A stretch of DNA of 64,000 nucleotides from CAIQQQ01 sp040399685 (GCA_040399685.1 JBBART010000001.1:62001-126000), one strand, 5' to 3'. Positions 50,146 through 61,459 are shown, counted from the first letter of the stretch. Made by a program: numbers and translations. The notes: generated from the letters alone by a model not told the origin.

Positions 50146-52344
50146 ATGAAGTTCGACACACCCGCCACCACCAATCCCATCGACCAGCTGAAGATTGTCG
50201 GCAAGCCGGTGGACCGGATCGAAGGTCCGCTGAAAACCACGGGTACCGCGCCCTATGCCTATGAATGGCATGATGTCCTGCCAAACCAGGCCTATGGCCA
50301 CGTGGTGGGAGCCGCGATCGCCAAGGGCCGCATTGTGTCCATGGACCTCACGGCGGCTCGCGCTGCGTCCGGGGTGCTCGCCATCGTGACCGCCGAGAAC
50401 GCCGGTACTCTTGGCAAAGGCAGCCTCAACTTTGCCACGTTGCTTGGTGGGCCGTTGGTGGAGCATTACCATCAGGCGATTGCGCTGGTGGTCGCGGAGA
50501 CCTTCGAGCAGGCGCGGGCCGCCGGACAGTTGGTTCAGGTCGAATATATCGCTGCTGAAGGGGCGTTCGATCTGGCTGCAGCCAAGAAAGCCGGCGTCAA
50601 GCCTTCGGACGATTTGCCCGATGTGACAGTGGGCGACTTCGGTGGCGCCTTTGCCGCAGCCCCGGTGCAGTGCGATGCGATCTACACCACGCCCGACCAC
50701 ACCCATGCCATGATGGAACCGAACGCCAGCATGGCCGCCTGGGACGGCGAGCGGCTGAATGTCTGGACGTCGAACCAGATGATCGCCTGGACCACGAAGG
50801 ATCTTGCCGCCACCCTCGGCATGGACAAGGACATGATCCATATCCGTTCGCCCTATATTGGCGGCGGTTTTGGCGGCAAGCTGTTCCTGCGTGCCGATAC
50901 CGTGCTGGCCGCGCTTGGGGCACGTGCGGCTGGTCGCCCGGTGAAGGTGGCCCTGGCGCGGCCGTTGATCGCCAACAACACCACGCATCGGCCTGCCACC
51001 ATCCAGCGTATTCGCATCGGGGCGTCCAGGGACGGCCGGATCACGGCGATCGGGCATGAAAGCTGGTCCGGCAATCTGCCGGGCGGTCGGCCGGAGACGG
51101 CCGTCGACCAGACCAAGCTGCTTTATGCCGGGGCGAACCGGCTGATGGCGATGCGGCTTGCGACCCTTGATCTGCCGGAAGGCAACGCGATGCGGGCGCC
51201 GGGCGAGGCGCCGGGGCTGATGGCGCTGGAGATTGCCATGGACGAGATGGCCGAGAAGCTCGGGATCGATCCGATTGCGTTCCGTGTCATAAACGACACC
51301 CAGGTTGATCCGGCGAACCCTGAGCGTCCGTTTTCCCAGCGCCAGTTGATCGAATGCCTGCGCACCGGCGCCGAGCGCTTCGGCTGGAGCAGCCGCAACG
51401 CGCAGCCCGGTCAGGTCCGCGATGGGCAATGGATGATTGGCATGGGCGTGGGTGCCGGCATTCGCAACAGCCTGCTCATGCCGTCGGCCGCGCGCGTGAT
51501 GCTTGATGCCGACGGCGTGGTGACGGTCGAGACCGACATGACCGATATCGGCACCGGCAGCTACACCATCATCGCCCAAACGGCGGCTGAGATGATGGGC
51601 GTGTCGCTGGACAAGGTGGTTGTGCGCCTGGGTGACTCCACCTTCCCGGTGTCCGCCGGGTCGGGCGGCCAGTGGGGCGCCAACAACGCAACCGCCGGGG
51701 TGTATGCGGCCTGCGTGAAGCTGCGTGAGGCGGTGGCGCTGCGGCTTGGTTTCAATTCGGCCGATGCGGTGTTCGCGGACGGTGAAATTCGGTCTGGCAA
51801 TCGCAGTGTAAAGCTGGCCGAAGCCGGCGGGGAAGGCGGCCTGTCGGTCGAGGATTCAATCGAATACGGCGATTTGGACGAGCGCTATCAGCAGTCGACC
51901 TTCGCGGGGCATTTCGTCGAGGTGGGGGTCAATGCGGCCACGGGTGTGGTGCGGATCCGGCGCATGCTGGCCGTCTGTGCGGCGGGTCGTATTCTGAACC
52001 CAAAGTCGGCGCGCAGCCAGGTGATCGGCGGCATGACGATGGGGGTGGGGGCGGCGCTGATGGAGGCGCTGGCCGTAGACACGCGTCATGGCTTCTTCGT
52101 CAATCACGATCTGGCCGGATATGAGGTGCCGGTGCATGCCGACATTCCGCACCAGGAGGTGATGTTCCTCGACGAAGCCGATGTGATGTCCTCGCCGATG
52201 AAGGCGAAGGGTGTGGGCGAGCTTGGCGTGTGCGGCGTGGGGGCGGCGGTGGCCAACGCTATCTACAACGCGACCGGGATACGCGTTCGCGATTATCCGG
52301 TCACGCTGGACAAGCTTCTTGATCAACTGCCCGCGATGGCATGA
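50146..52344 (+). CDS. Aldehyde oxidoreductase molybdenum-binding subunit, PaoC-like
   Basis: A 732-residue catalytic subunit of the xanthine oxidase family. It has the molybdopterin-binding YIGGGFGGK block, RAPGEAPGLMALEIAMDE, DIGTGSYTIIAQTAAE and the C-terminal catalytic Glu in KGVGELGVCGVGAAVANAI. With the two genes before it, it forms an alpha-beta-gamma periplasmic aldehyde oxidoreductase that turns aldehydes into acids. No XdhC/PaoD maturation chaperone is next to it, so cofactor insertion must rely on a gene elsewhere. Confidence 0.93.
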   Translation: MKFDTPATTNPIDQLKIVGKPVDRIEGPLKTTGTAPYAYEWHDVLPNQAYGHVVGAAIAKGRIVSMDLTAARAASGVLAIVTAENAGTLGKGSLNFATLLGGPLVEHYHQAIALVVAETFEQARAAGQLVQVEYIAAEGAFDLAAAKKAGVKPSDDLPDVTVGDFGGAFAAAPVQCDAIYTTPDHTHAMMEPNASMAAWDGERLNVWTSNQMIAWTTKDLAATLGMDKDMIHIRSPYIGGGFGGKLFLRADTVLAALGARAAGRPVKVALARPLIANNTTHRPATIQRIRIGASRDGRITAIGHESWSGNLPGGRPETAVDQTKLLYAGANRLMAMRLATLDLPEGNAMRAPGEAPGLMALEIAMDEMAEKLGIDPIAFRVINDTQVDPANPERPFSQRQLIECLRTGAERFGWSSRNAQPGQVRDGQWMIGMGVGAGIRNSLLMPSAARVMLDADGVVTVETDMTDIGTGSYTIIAQTAAEMMGVSLDKVVVRLGDSTFPVSAGSGGQWGANNATAGVYAACVKLREAVALRLGFNSADAVFADGEIRSGNRSVKLAEAGGEGGLSVEDSIEYGDLDERYQQSTFAGHFVEVGVNAATGVVRIRRMLAVCAAGRILNPKSARSQVIGGMTMGVGAALMEALAVDTRHGFFVNHDLAGYEVPVHADIPHQEVMFLDEADVMSSPMKAKGVGELGVCGVGAAVANAIYNATGIRVRDYPVTLDKLLDQLPAMA

Positions 52345-52345
52345 T

Positions 52346-52400
52346 CGCGTAGCAGGGCCGCCACGAACCGAAGGGTGGTTCGTGGCGGCCTTGCTACGCG
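52346..52400. terminator. 24-bp stem hairpin between convergent operons
   Basis: Bases 52346-52369 pair with 52377-52400 over 24 positions with only one G-T pair, leaving a seven-base loop (GAAGGGT). The arm begins one base after the PaoC-like stop and the other arm covers the stop and last codons of the minus-strand gene. The core is GGGCCGCCACGAACC / GGTTCGTGGCGGCC. No T-run follows on either side. A bidirectional terminator is the simplest reading. Confidence 0.8.
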
Positions 52401-53269
52401 CGCGGTGCTCTGGTGGTCGTGTTCTTCGCGTGATGGGCCACCGCCGCCGCCACTTCGGTCAGGTGACCCTGCACGCGTTGAAAATCAGGGCCGCGCGTGC
52501 GGGCCGTCTCATCCATGAACAGCCCGCGGTTCATCTCTATCTGCAGGCTGTGGATGCCGTTCGCGGGATCGCCGTGCTGGCGCACCACCTCGGCACCGAT
52601 GAAATGGGTGTTGTTGGTGACGTTGTAGCCGAAGCCGCGGAGGCTCTCACGCACCACCGCCACCAGTTCTGGCGAGCAGGTGGTGCCGTTGCGGTCGCCG
52701 AGATCGAAATCCGAGCGTTGCGTCCCGGCATGCGGCCCCGTGCCGGTCGCGATGGCCGGCATGCTGTGGCACGTGAGATGGTATGCCACGCCGAAATCGG
52801 TATGAAAGTTCCGCAACAGCCGGGTGATCTCGTGGTGATACGGCCAGTAATATTGGTCCAGCCGCGCCCGCACGTCGGCCACGGCCAGCGTGCCGTCATA
52901 GATCGGCTTCGTGCCGGCGCAGACCATGGGGATCAGGCCGATGCCGGCCTTTGTTTTCGCAGATGGCTGCAACGGCTCCGGCCACAGGCCGTCCAGCGCC
53001 TGCGGATCGATGTCCAGCGCATGGCGGTTTGGGTCGATGAAGGCGTTGGGGAAGCAGGCGTAGAGCCATGTTGCCCCGCTGTTCGGCGCGCCAGTGTAAA
53101 GTTCCTCGACATACATCGAGATGGAGCGTTGCAGGTCGGCCAGTGAGGCCACTGAGCGGAAGCTGCGCGGGTATTCGGCGTCGCTGCGCGGGATGTCGAA
53201 CAGCACGGGCACGGGGGCGCAGGCCGGGTCGCGCCGGGCGAACACGCCCGGGAGGAGTTCAATCTGCAT
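52394..53269 (-). CDS. N-formylglutamate amidohydrolase family protein
   Basis: A 291-residue hydrolase. ATG 53269 is preceded by GGGCG/ACGAAAACCCG with 11 bases after the previous stop; an upstream extension would lie inside the dehydrogenase gene. Family motifs: FDIPRSDAEYP, FPNAFIDPNRHALDIDP, the metal-type YHLTCHSMPA and DFDLGDRNGTTC. Members remove the formyl group from N-formylglutamate, giving glutamate and formate. As last gene of the operon it could hydrolyse an N-acyl or N-formyl product of the dehydrogenase or hydantoinase steps. Confidence 0.88.
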   Translation of the reverse strand: MQIELLPGVFARRDPACAPVPVLFDIPRSDAEYPRSFRSVASLADLQRSISMYVEELYTGAPNSGATWLYACFPNAFIDPNRHALDIDPQALDGLWPEPLQPSAKTKAGIGLIPMVCAGTKPIYDGTLAVADVRARLDQYYWPYHHEITRLLRNFHTDFGVAYHLTCHSMPAIATGTGPHAGTQRSDFDLGDRNGTTCSPELVAVVRESLRGFGYNVTNNTHFIGAEVVRQHGDPANGIHSLQIEMNRGLFMDETARTRGPDFQRVQGHLTEVAAAVAHHAKNTTTRAPRA

Positions 53270-53280
53270 CGGGTTTTCGT

Positions 53281-54438
53281 TCAGTCCTGCTGATGAATAT
53301 CCGCCCGTGCTGCACCATCGTCTCCGGCTGGGGCCTGAAAGCGATCGATGTGGAACGGGGCGAGCGGCACGTCGGTGGCGTTGTCCACCATCAACTCGGC
53401 CATGATGGCGCCGATGGCCGGGCCCAACTGGAAGCCCGCGCCGGAGAAGCCGAAGGCGTGGAACAGGCCAGGCGTTGTCTGGCTCGGCCCAATCACCGGA
53501 AGCTTGTCCGGCATCATGCCGTCGATGCCGGACCAGCTGCGAATGATGTGCGCCCCGGCCAGCGCGGGCACCAGGGCCACGGCATGGGCCTGGGCTGTCA
53601 GCGTCACGTCCGGCAATGGCCGTGACCATGGCTTGGACGGGTCTGACTCGCCAAATCCGCCGCCGAGGATGACGTTGCCGCGTGGGATCTGCCGCAGATA
53701 GACGTTGCCGCCGACCACGCCGAGATTGGGCGTGATGAAATATGGAATCGGCTCCGTGACCATCATGTTGGGGTTGAGGGGGGTGACCGGCACCTTCTCG
53801 CCGAACGCTTCGGCCACCGCGCCGCCCCAGAATCCGGCTGCATTGAGCAGCATGTGGGCGCGGAATTCGCGCCCGTTCTCCGTCCGCAGCACGAATCCCC
53901 CGCCGGTGCGGGTGTGTTCGACGACCTTTGTGCTTTCATGAATGACCGCCCCGGCCGTCCGCGCCGCCTGCGCAAAGGCAGGCGCCAGCAGGCGGGGATT
54001 GGCCGATCCGTCCTCCGGTGACAGCGACCCGGCGACGACGGATTTGCTCAGCCACGGATAATCCACATGGACGGAATTGCGCCCCACCATGCGCAGTGAC
54101 AGGCCGTAATCGCGTGCGACATCGAGATAGGCGACCAGATCGGCTTCTTCCGCCGCATTGCGCGCCAGCTTGAGATGGGTGGTGACGGTGAATTCCGCGT
54201 CCGTGCCGACGATCTCGCGCATCCGGCCCCACATCTCGCGGGACCGTCGTGCGATCGGCAGTTCCGCGGCGTGGCGCCCTTGCTGGCGCACGCCGCCGTA
54301 GTTCACCCCTGACGCCTGGCCGCCGACCAGCCCGCGCTCCAGCAGGACGACCCGCAGCCCGCGTTTGGCCAGATGCAGCGCCGCCGAACACCCGGCGATG
54401 CCGCCGCCGAGAACGAGTACGTCGCAGGTGTCACTCAT
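53281..54438 (-). CDS. FAD-dependent amine/amino-acid dehydrogenase beta subunit (HcnC/OoxB-like)
   Basis: A 385-residue DAO-fold flavoprotein with the N-terminal dinucleotide motif VLVLGGGIAGCSAALHLAKRG and the C-terminal FHAFGFSGAGFQLGPAIGA. It resembles the beta subunit of opine oxidase, HcnC and D-hydroxyproline dehydrogenases. ATG 54438 overlaps the alpha-subunit stop; the longer frame has aberrant composition. It probably oxidises the C-N bond of an amino acid or opine, with electrons passing to its partners. Confidence 0.88.
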   Translation of the reverse strand: MSDTCDVLVLGGGIAGCSAALHLAKRGLRVVLLERGLVGGQASGVNYGGVRQQGRHAAELPIARRSREMWGRMREIVGTDAEFTVTTHLKLARNAAEEADLVAYLDVARDYGLSLRMVGRNSVHVDYPWLSKSVVAGSLSPEDGSANPRLLAPAFAQAARTAGAVIHESTKVVEHTRTGGGFVLRTENGREFRAHMLLNAAGFWGGAVAEAFGEKVPVTPLNPNMMVTEPIPYFITPNLGVVGGNVYLRQIPRGNVILGGGFGESDPSKPWSRPLPDVTLTAQAHAVALVPALAGAHIIRSWSGIDGMMPDKLPVIGPSQTTPGLFHAFGFSGAGFQLGPAIGAIMAELMVDNATDVPLAPFHIDRFQAPAGDDGAARADIHQQD

Positions 54439-55820
54439 GGCACCGCCTCCGAAACCGCCATCGGCATTGGCTTCACCGGCGCCTGGCCGCGCAAGCGCCC
54501 GATGGTGGCCACGTCCCGCCCCAGGCTGGCAGCCAGCACTTCGGCCGCCGCAGGGCCGCACACGCGCCCCTGGCAACGCCCCATGCCGACGCGGGTGAAG
54601 GCCTTGGCCCGGTTCATCTCGGGCGCCGGGCCGACATTGTGATCCTGCCGTGTGGAGGCGCGGAGTTCGCCTGCCGTCAGCCCCTCGCAGCGGCACAGCA
54701 ACGTGTCATCGGCCACGGACGCCGCGAGGGCGGCCGGGTAGGGGAAGGCCCGTTCCAGGGCGATGCGGAACCGCTGCTGGCCTGCCAACGCCCGGTCCAG
54801 TGCCGCCACCCGCGCGGGATCGACCTTCTGGCCGGCATCCTCCAGCAGCGTCAACGCTGCGCGTGCTCCGGCCAGTTCCGCCACGTCGGCCCCGCCGATC
54901 GCAGCGCCATCGCCCGCCAGATAATGCCCATCTATGGGCGTGCGCCCCGCCACGTCGCGTTCGGGGATCCAGCTGTGCTGCAAAGGTTCGAAGTGAAATG
55001 GCACACCGGCCAGATCGGCCAGTTGCGCTTCCGGCTTCAAGCCCCAGCCCATGGCCACCGCGTCACACGCCACAAGCTGTTCGCGCCCATCCGAACCCTG
55101 CCAGCGCAGGCGGCGAACTCCGGTCGTCTCGCCGTCGATGGAGACCGGCGTGGCCCCCTCGATGATGCGCACGCCATGCGCTCGCAGCCAGCCGATGTAG
55201 TAGATGCCTTTGAAGAACGTGGCGCCGCCGCGCAGCAGACCCGGTGTGGCCGCGAGCTTGGTGGCGAAGGGCGTTGTGTCCACCACCGCCGCCACGGATA
55301 TGCCTGCCATGGCGTATTGGTAGGCCACCAGATACAGCAACGGTCCGCTGCCGATGAATGCCACGCGGGCGCCGATGCCGCAGCCCTGGGTTTTCAGCGC
55401 GATCTGCGCGCCCCCCATGGTCGTCACGCCTGGAAGCGTCCATCCCGGCATCGGCACCACCCGGTCCATCGCGCCGGTGCAGAGGATGGCGGCGTCGTAG
55501 TCCACCGTGGCCTGGGTGCGTCCCTGATGCTGGGTGCTCAGTTGTTTCGCCTGCGGGCGGATATGCCAGACCAGGGTTTCCGGTCGCCAATCCACCATGG
55601 GCGCCAGACGCTCGAACGCCGCATGCACGCTTTCGGCCTTGCGGGCCTCGAAACCGTAGAGCGTTTTCGCATCCCGATTCAGCGGGCGTGGCGGACGCTG
55701 ATAGATCCGCCCACCGCCCTCGCGTGCCTCGTCGATCCAGACCGGGCGATGGCCCGCCGCCACCAGCGTCTCGACCGCACGCACGCCCGCAGGCCCAGCG
55801 CCAACGACTGCGATTTTCAT
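54435..55820 (-). CDS. FAD/NAD-dependent dehydrogenase alpha subunit with C-terminal [2Fe-2S] (HcnB/OoxA-like)
   Basis: A 461-residue subunit. Residues 1-370 are a pyridine-nucleotide-disulfide reductase fold (MKIAVVGAGPAGVRAVETLV, later VAFIGSGPLLYLVAYQYA), and the C-terminal 90 residues form a BFD-like [2Fe-2S] domain with CRCEGLTAGEL and GRCQGRVCG. This layout defines OoxA/HcnB-type alpha subunits. ATG 55820 is chosen because upstream sequence lies in the ferredoxin gene. It should shuttle electrons in the trimeric complex. Confidence 0.9.
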   Translation of the reverse strand: MKIAVVGAGPAGVRAVETLVAAGHRPVWIDEAREGGGRIYQRPPRPLNRDAKTLYGFEARKAESVHAAFERLAPMVDWRPETLVWHIRPQAKQLSTQHQGRTQATVDYDAAILCTGAMDRVVPMPGWTLPGVTTMGGAQIALKTQGCGIGARVAFIGSGPLLYLVAYQYAMAGISVAAVVDTTPFATKLAATPGLLRGGATFFKGIYYIGWLRAHGVRIIEGATPVSIDGETTGVRRLRWQGSDGREQLVACDAVAMGWGLKPEAQLADLAGVPFHFEPLQHSWIPERDVAGRTPIDGHYLAGDGAAIGGADVAELAGARAALTLLEDAGQKVDPARVAALDRALAGQQRFRIALERAFPYPAALAASVADDTLLCRCEGLTAGELRASTRQDHNVGPAPEMNRAKAFTRVGMGRCQGRVCGPAAAEVLAASLGRDVATIGRLRGQAPVKPMPMAVSEAVP

Positions 55821-56069
55821 CCGCGCTTCACCTCCATGCCCGCTGCCGCCAGTGTCGAACAGGCGCGCACCCGCCCCACGCCCGCGACCGACACCCAGCA
55901 ATCCTGACACGCGCCCATGAGGCAGAAGCCGGCGCGGTCGCCATTGCCGAACTCGCTGCGGCGCAGTGTGCCGGCGCCACCGGCCAGCAGGGCTGTCAGC
56001 AACGTGTCGCCGTCCTGGGCTGCGATCTCTACCCCATCGAGGGTGAGGGTGATGCGCGGCCGTTTGGCA

Positions 56070-56092
<23 letters not shown>
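55817..56092 (-). CDS. Small [2Fe-2S] ferredoxin-like subunit (HcnA/OoxC-like)
   Basis: A 91-residue protein with a plant-type ferredoxin fold and cysteines in AGFCLMGACQDCWV and RACST. It matches the small iron-sulfur subunit of HcnABC and related trimeric dehydrogenases. It overlaps the alpha-subunit gene by ATGA and the ATPase gene before it by 23 bases. Confidence 0.88.
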
Positions 56093-57100
<1,008 letters not shown>

Positions 57101-57104
<4 letters not shown>

Positions 57105-58948
57105 GCCATCTCCTCCCAGCGCAGGCAGCGTGTGGCCCGGCCCGGCGCGGGAATGGCCACCGGCGGCGGTGCTGCGTCGCAGGCAGGCTTTGCCATGGAG
57201 CAGCGCGGTGCGAAGCGACAGCCGGGCGGCATCGCCCAAGGCTGCGGCACGGTGCCGGGAATGGCGGTCAGTCGCTCGGCCTCGCCCTCGGGCGTGCTGG
57301 CGATGAGCGCTGCGGTGTAGGGATGGCGGGGGGTGGCGAACACATCGGCCACCGGCCCTTCCTCCACCAGTTCGCCCGCATACATCACCGCCACCCGGTC
57401 GGCGATGCGCGCCACCACCGCGAGGTTGTGCGTCACGAACAGCATGCCCAGCCCGCCTTCGGCCCGCTTGAGGCTGGCGAGCAGGTCCAGGATCTGCGCC
57501 TGCACCGTCACGTCCAGCGCCGTTGTCGGCTCATCGGCCAGCAGCAGGCGCGGATGGTTGGCCACGGCCACGGCGATCATCACCCGCTGGCGCTGACCGC
57601 CGGACAGTTCATGCGGATACATCTGCGCACAGCGTGCCGGGTCCGGCAGGCCCACCTGGCGCAGCAGGTCCACCACGCGTGCCGTGAGCGGCCCGCCGGC
57701 GTGATGCGCCCGCAGCGTTTCCGCCAGATGCGCGCCCACGCGCAGCAGCGGGTTCAGGCTGCTCGATGGGTCCTGGAAGATCATTGCCAGATCCTGCCCG
57801 CGCAGCCGTCGCAGATCTTTCTCCGGCAGTCGCAGCAGATCCTGCGTGGCGCCATTGCGGTCGGCGTAGAGAATTTGCCCCGACACAACCCGCACCGCAG
57901 ACGGCAGCAGCCCCATCGCCGCCAGCGCTGTCAACGTCTTGCCCGAGCCGCTTTCGCCCACCAGCGCCAGCGTCTCGCCGGCCGCCAGCGTCAGGCTCAC
58001 GTCGCGCACCACCGGCACCGCGCCGAACGGCCCGTTGATCTCAAGCGTCAGCCCGCGCAACGCGAGCAAACCTGTCGATGCCGCCTTGTCCCGCGATGGC
58101 GTGCGCAACGCCGGAAACACCCGCAGGAACCCCGGCCGGCCGCGACCGCCGCCACGCGGATCCAGCACCTCGCGCAGCCGGTCGCACAGCAGGTTCAGCG
58201 CCACCACCGCACCGGTCAGCGCCAGGCACGGCCACAGCAGCAGCAGCGGCGCCTGTTCCATCGTGGCGCGGGCGCCGCGGATCATCAGCCCCCAGGACGG
58301 CGCCGGCGGCACCACACCGAGGCCGAGGAAGCTCAGGCCGCTTTCCAGCATCAACGCCGCCGCCACCGTCAGCGAGATCTGGACGATCAGCGGCGGTGCG
58401 ATGTTCGGCAACAATGTGCGCCACAGGATCAGCACCGCGGGCTTGCCCAGCGCCACCTGTGCGGTCACGTAGTCCAACGCCCGCACCGACAGCGTGGCCG
58501 CATAGGCCACGCGGGCGAAGGCGGGGGTGAAGACGATGGCCAGACACAGGATCAAGGTTCCCGCGCCCGGCCCCAGCAGCGTTACCACCAGCAACGCCAG
58601 CAGCAGCGGCGGAAAGCACAGCACGATCTCGGCGGTGCGCATCGTCACGATCTCGGCCAGCCCGCGAAAATATCCGCCGACGAGGCCGAGCAGGGTTCCC
58701 GCCACAGCACCCAGCACGGTGGAGGCCACGGCAATCGCCAGCGACACCCGCGCGCCCAGGATGAGGCGCGACAGCACATCCCGGCCGAATTCATCCTGCC
58801 CCAGCCAATGCGCGGCGCTGGACAATGTCAGCCGCCCCGCCACGTCCTGGCGCACCGGATCGGCGATCGGCAGCAGCGGCCCCGCCAGCGCCACCAGCAG
58901 CATGCCGCCCACCAGCACGCCAGGCAGCAAAAGCCTGTGTCCCCGCAT
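57101..58948 (-). CDS. Fused ABC permease-ATPase (DppC-DppD)
   Basis: A single 615-residue chain. Residues 1-265 are a DppC-type permease (LGQDEFGRDVLSRLILGAR, MLESGLSFLGLGVVPPAPSWG), ending in LCDRLREVLDPR where a normal DppC stops. A 25-30 residue Arg/Gly-rich linker leads to a DppD-type ATPase (residues about 294-615: Walker A at 331-338 GESGSGKT, LSGGQRQR, LLLADEPTTALD, HPYTAALIASTP). No stop lies between the halves. ATG 58948 overlaps the DppB stop. Pore and motor of one half-transporter are thus covalently tied. Confidence 0.92.
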
Positions 58949-59901
58949 CAGCCGCGCCTCACACGTGGATCGATCACGCCATATAACAATTCGACAATCA
59001 GGTTCAGCAGCACGAACAGCACCGAGATCACCAGCACGATGCCCATCACCTCTGGATAGTCCCGCGCCTCCACCGAGCGCACGAGATAGCCGGACAGGCC
59101 GGGCCAGTTGAACACGAACTCCACCAGCACCGTGCCGCCCAGCAGCGCGCCCAGATGCAGCCCCACCACGGTGATGACGGAAGTTGCGGCGTTGCGCACC
59201 ACATGGCAGCGGATGATGACGGCAGGCGAGGCGCCGCGCGCCTGCGCCGCCCGCACATGGTCGCGCTCCAGCACCTCCAGCGCCGCACCCCGCGTGACGC
59301 GGAACACCACAGCCGCCAGCCCCACCGCAATCGTGCCAGCCGGCATCATCAACAACCCCAGATGCCGCAGCGGATTGACGGCCAGCGCCACATAGCCACC
59401 GGCCGAAACCCAATGGAGCTTCTGCGCCAGCACCAGCACCAGCAGCGTGCCCACCACGAACACCGGCACCGACAACGCCAGCCCCGCCAGATCCGACAAA
59501 ATGCGATCAATCACGTGGCCCGAGCGTAACGCCGCCAGTACGCCCAGCGGCAGCCCGATCACCACCGCCAGCAGCGCCGCCATGCCAACCAGTTCCAGTG
59601 TGCGCGGCAGTCGCAACGCGATCTCCTCGGCCACCGGATGTTGGTCCTGCAGCGAGGCGCCGAAATCGCCGTGCGCCAGTCCGCTCAGATAGGTCAGATA
59701 TTGCGCGCCCAGTGGCCGGTCGAGGCCGAGCTGCTCGCGCAACTCGGCCACCGATGCCGCATCGGGCGCCACGCCGCCCTGCGACAGCAGCAGTTCGGCG
59801 GGGTCGCCGGGGATCAGATGGATCACCATGAAAACCAGCGACACCACGACCCAGACCAGAACAAGCGAGGCTGCCAGCCTCCGACCGGCAAACCCCAGCA
59901 T
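58948..59901 (-). CDS. ABC transporter permease, DppB/OppB type
   Basis: A 317-residue permease with the family N-terminus (LVWVVVSLVFMVIHLIPGDPAELLL), the TLELVGMAALLAVVIGLPLG helix, the EAA-like loop (AAQARGASPAVIIRCHVVRNA) and IDPRVRRG at the end. It pairs with the fused permease-ATPase downstream. Confidence 0.92.
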   Translation of the reverse strand: MLGFAGRRLAASLVLVWVVVSLVFMVIHLIPGDPAELLLSQGGVAPDAASVAELREQLGLDRPLGAQYLTYLSGLAHGDFGASLQDQHPVAEEIALRLPRTLELVGMAALLAVVIGLPLGVLAALRSGHVIDRILSDLAGLALSVPVFVVGTLLVLVLAQKLHWVSAGGYVALAVNPLRHLGLLMMPAGTIAVGLAAVVFRVTRGAALEVLERDHVRAAQARGASPAVIIRCHVVRNAATSVITVVGLHLGALLGGTVLVEFVFNWPGLSGYLVRSVEARDYPEVMGIVLVISVLFVLLNLIVELLYGVIDPRVRRG

Positions 59902-59905
59902 CGTC

Positions 59906-61426
59906 TCAGTCCACCGACGCCGTTTCGAAGGTCAGTCCGGAATAGAAGGTCAGCGCGCCGGGCATGTTCTGAAAGCCCGTCACGGCCTTGCGCATGCCGT
60001 AGCCCTGGCTGCGCCAGGTCAGGCCCACCAGCGGAGCTTCCTCGATCGCCACCTTTTCCAGATCGCGATAGATCGTCTTGCGCTTGGCCTCGTCCAGCTC
60101 TGCCCGGCCAGCGGCCAGCAGGGCGGTGATCTTCTCGGTCTTGAGCCCGAACGAGCGCACGTAGGACGGCGACAGGCTGCCGTCGATGATCGTGGCGATG
60201 CCGTCCGGATCGTTGCTGTCTGCCGCCGTGCCCATTACCGCCATGTCGTACTGGCCGCGATTGCCGATGGCCACCCGCGTCGCCCAATCCGGCAGGTTCA
60301 GTTCGACCTTGATGCCAACGGCGGCCAGATGCTGCTGCACCACCTCGGCGGTGTCCTTGTGCATGCCGTACTGCGCCGTGGACAGCAGCGAACAGCTGAT
60401 GCCGTTGGCAAAGCCCGCCTCGGCCAGCAGTTTTTTCGACAGCGCCGGATCGTAGGCCCAGCCGTGTGCAAGCTCCGGATTGAAGAACGCGCTGGAGGCG
60501 GCGATCGGCAGATGCTCCAGCGGCTGGCCCCGGCCGAAGAACGCCGCCTTCACCAGTTCGTCGCGCTTGATGGCGTGCGCCACCGCCTTGCGCACCCGCG
60601 CATCGTTGAACGGCGGCTTGCTGGCGTTGAACACCAGGAACATGAACGCGCCTTCAACCGCATCCAGCTTCAACGCCGGATTGGCGGACACCGCGTCCAT
60701 CGCCTGCCACGGCACGTATTCGATCAGGTCGATATCGCCGGATTGCAGTGCCGCCACCCGCAGGTTTTCATCCGGATAGGCCAAGACGCGAATGGCCTTC
60801 AGCTTCGGCAGGCCTTTCTTGTAGTAGCCAGGGAACGCCTCCAGATCGATCGAGACGCCGCGTTCCTGGGCCTTCAGCACGAACGGCCCGGCGCCGACGA
60901 AGCTGCCCTTGGGCGAATTGCGCGAGATGATCGGCAGATGATAGCTCGCCATCCAGATCGGCAGCGTCGCCAGCGGAGTTTTGGTGATGAAGCGCACCGT
61001 CAGGTCGTCCGGCGTCTCCACCCGCTCGATCTGCTGCATCTCGGCGCGGAAATAGGCGGTCGATTTCTCAGCGGCGATCTGCTCGATGGTCCATTTCACG
61101 TCTGCCGAAATCACCTTCTCGCCGTTCTGGAAGGTGGCGTCGCGCAGCTTGAACACCCAGCCGTGCTCGCCCTCCCGCGTCCAGGATTCCGCAAGCTCGC
61201 CGCGCAGATTGCCCGCCGGGTCGAACGAGACCAGGCCGCGATAGATCATCAGCTTGATCGTCGCCGCCGCCGTGCCGGTGTTGGCCCAGGGGTTGATGGC
61301 CGATGGCGGGGCTGACAGCCCGAAGGTCAGCACCCCAGGCGTTGCCGCCCGTGCACCTTGCATGCGCAGGAACGGCAGGGCAGCGGCGCCGGCGATGATG
61401 CCTCGGCGGTTGACGGACAGAACCAT
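59906..61426 (-). CDS. Peptide/opine-type ABC substrate-binding protein (SBP_bac_5)
   Basis: A 506-residue binding protein four bases upstream of the DppB-type gene. The leader NRRGIIAGAAALPFLRMQGARA looks twin-arginine-like. Family motifs include LAESWTREGEHGWVFKLRDA and DVKWTIEQI. Unlike the pair at the left end of the window, it has few cysteines. The ligand is probably the compound processed by the hydantoinase and trimeric dehydrogenase of the same operon. Confidence 0.9.
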   Translation of the reverse strand: MVLSVNRRGIIAGAAALPFLRMQGARAATPGVLTFGLSAPPSAINPWANTGTAAATIKLMIYRGLVSFDPAGNLRGELAESWTREGEHGWVFKLRDATFQNGEKVISADVKWTIEQIAAEKSTAYFRAEMQQIERVETPDDLTVRFITKTPLATLPIWMASYHLPIISRNSPKGSFVGAGPFVLKAQERGVSIDLEAFPGYYKKGLPKLKAIRVLAYPDENLRVAALQSGDIDLIEYVPWQAMDAVSANPALKLDAVEGAFMFLVFNASKPPFNDARVRKAVAHAIKRDELVKAAFFGRGQPLEHLPIAASSAFFNPELAHGWAYDPALSKKLLAEAGFANGISCSLLSTAQYGMHKDTAEVVQQHLAAVGIKVELNLPDWATRVAIGNRGQYDMAVMGTAADSNDPDGIATIIDGSLSPSYVRSFGLKTEKITALLAAGRAELDEAKRKTIYRDLEKVAIEEAPLVGLTWRSQGYGMRKAVTGFQNMPGALTFYSGLTFETASVD

Positions 61427-61459
61427 GCGAAGGTCTCCAGGTGCGAGGGGCGGAAGGGA

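Noticed and set aside
57323..61315. Long plus-strand open frames opposite the peptide-type ABC operon
   Set aside because: Composition dominated by Gln, Arg and His is typical of antisense frames in high-GC DNA. The minus strand encodes intact ABC proteins here.
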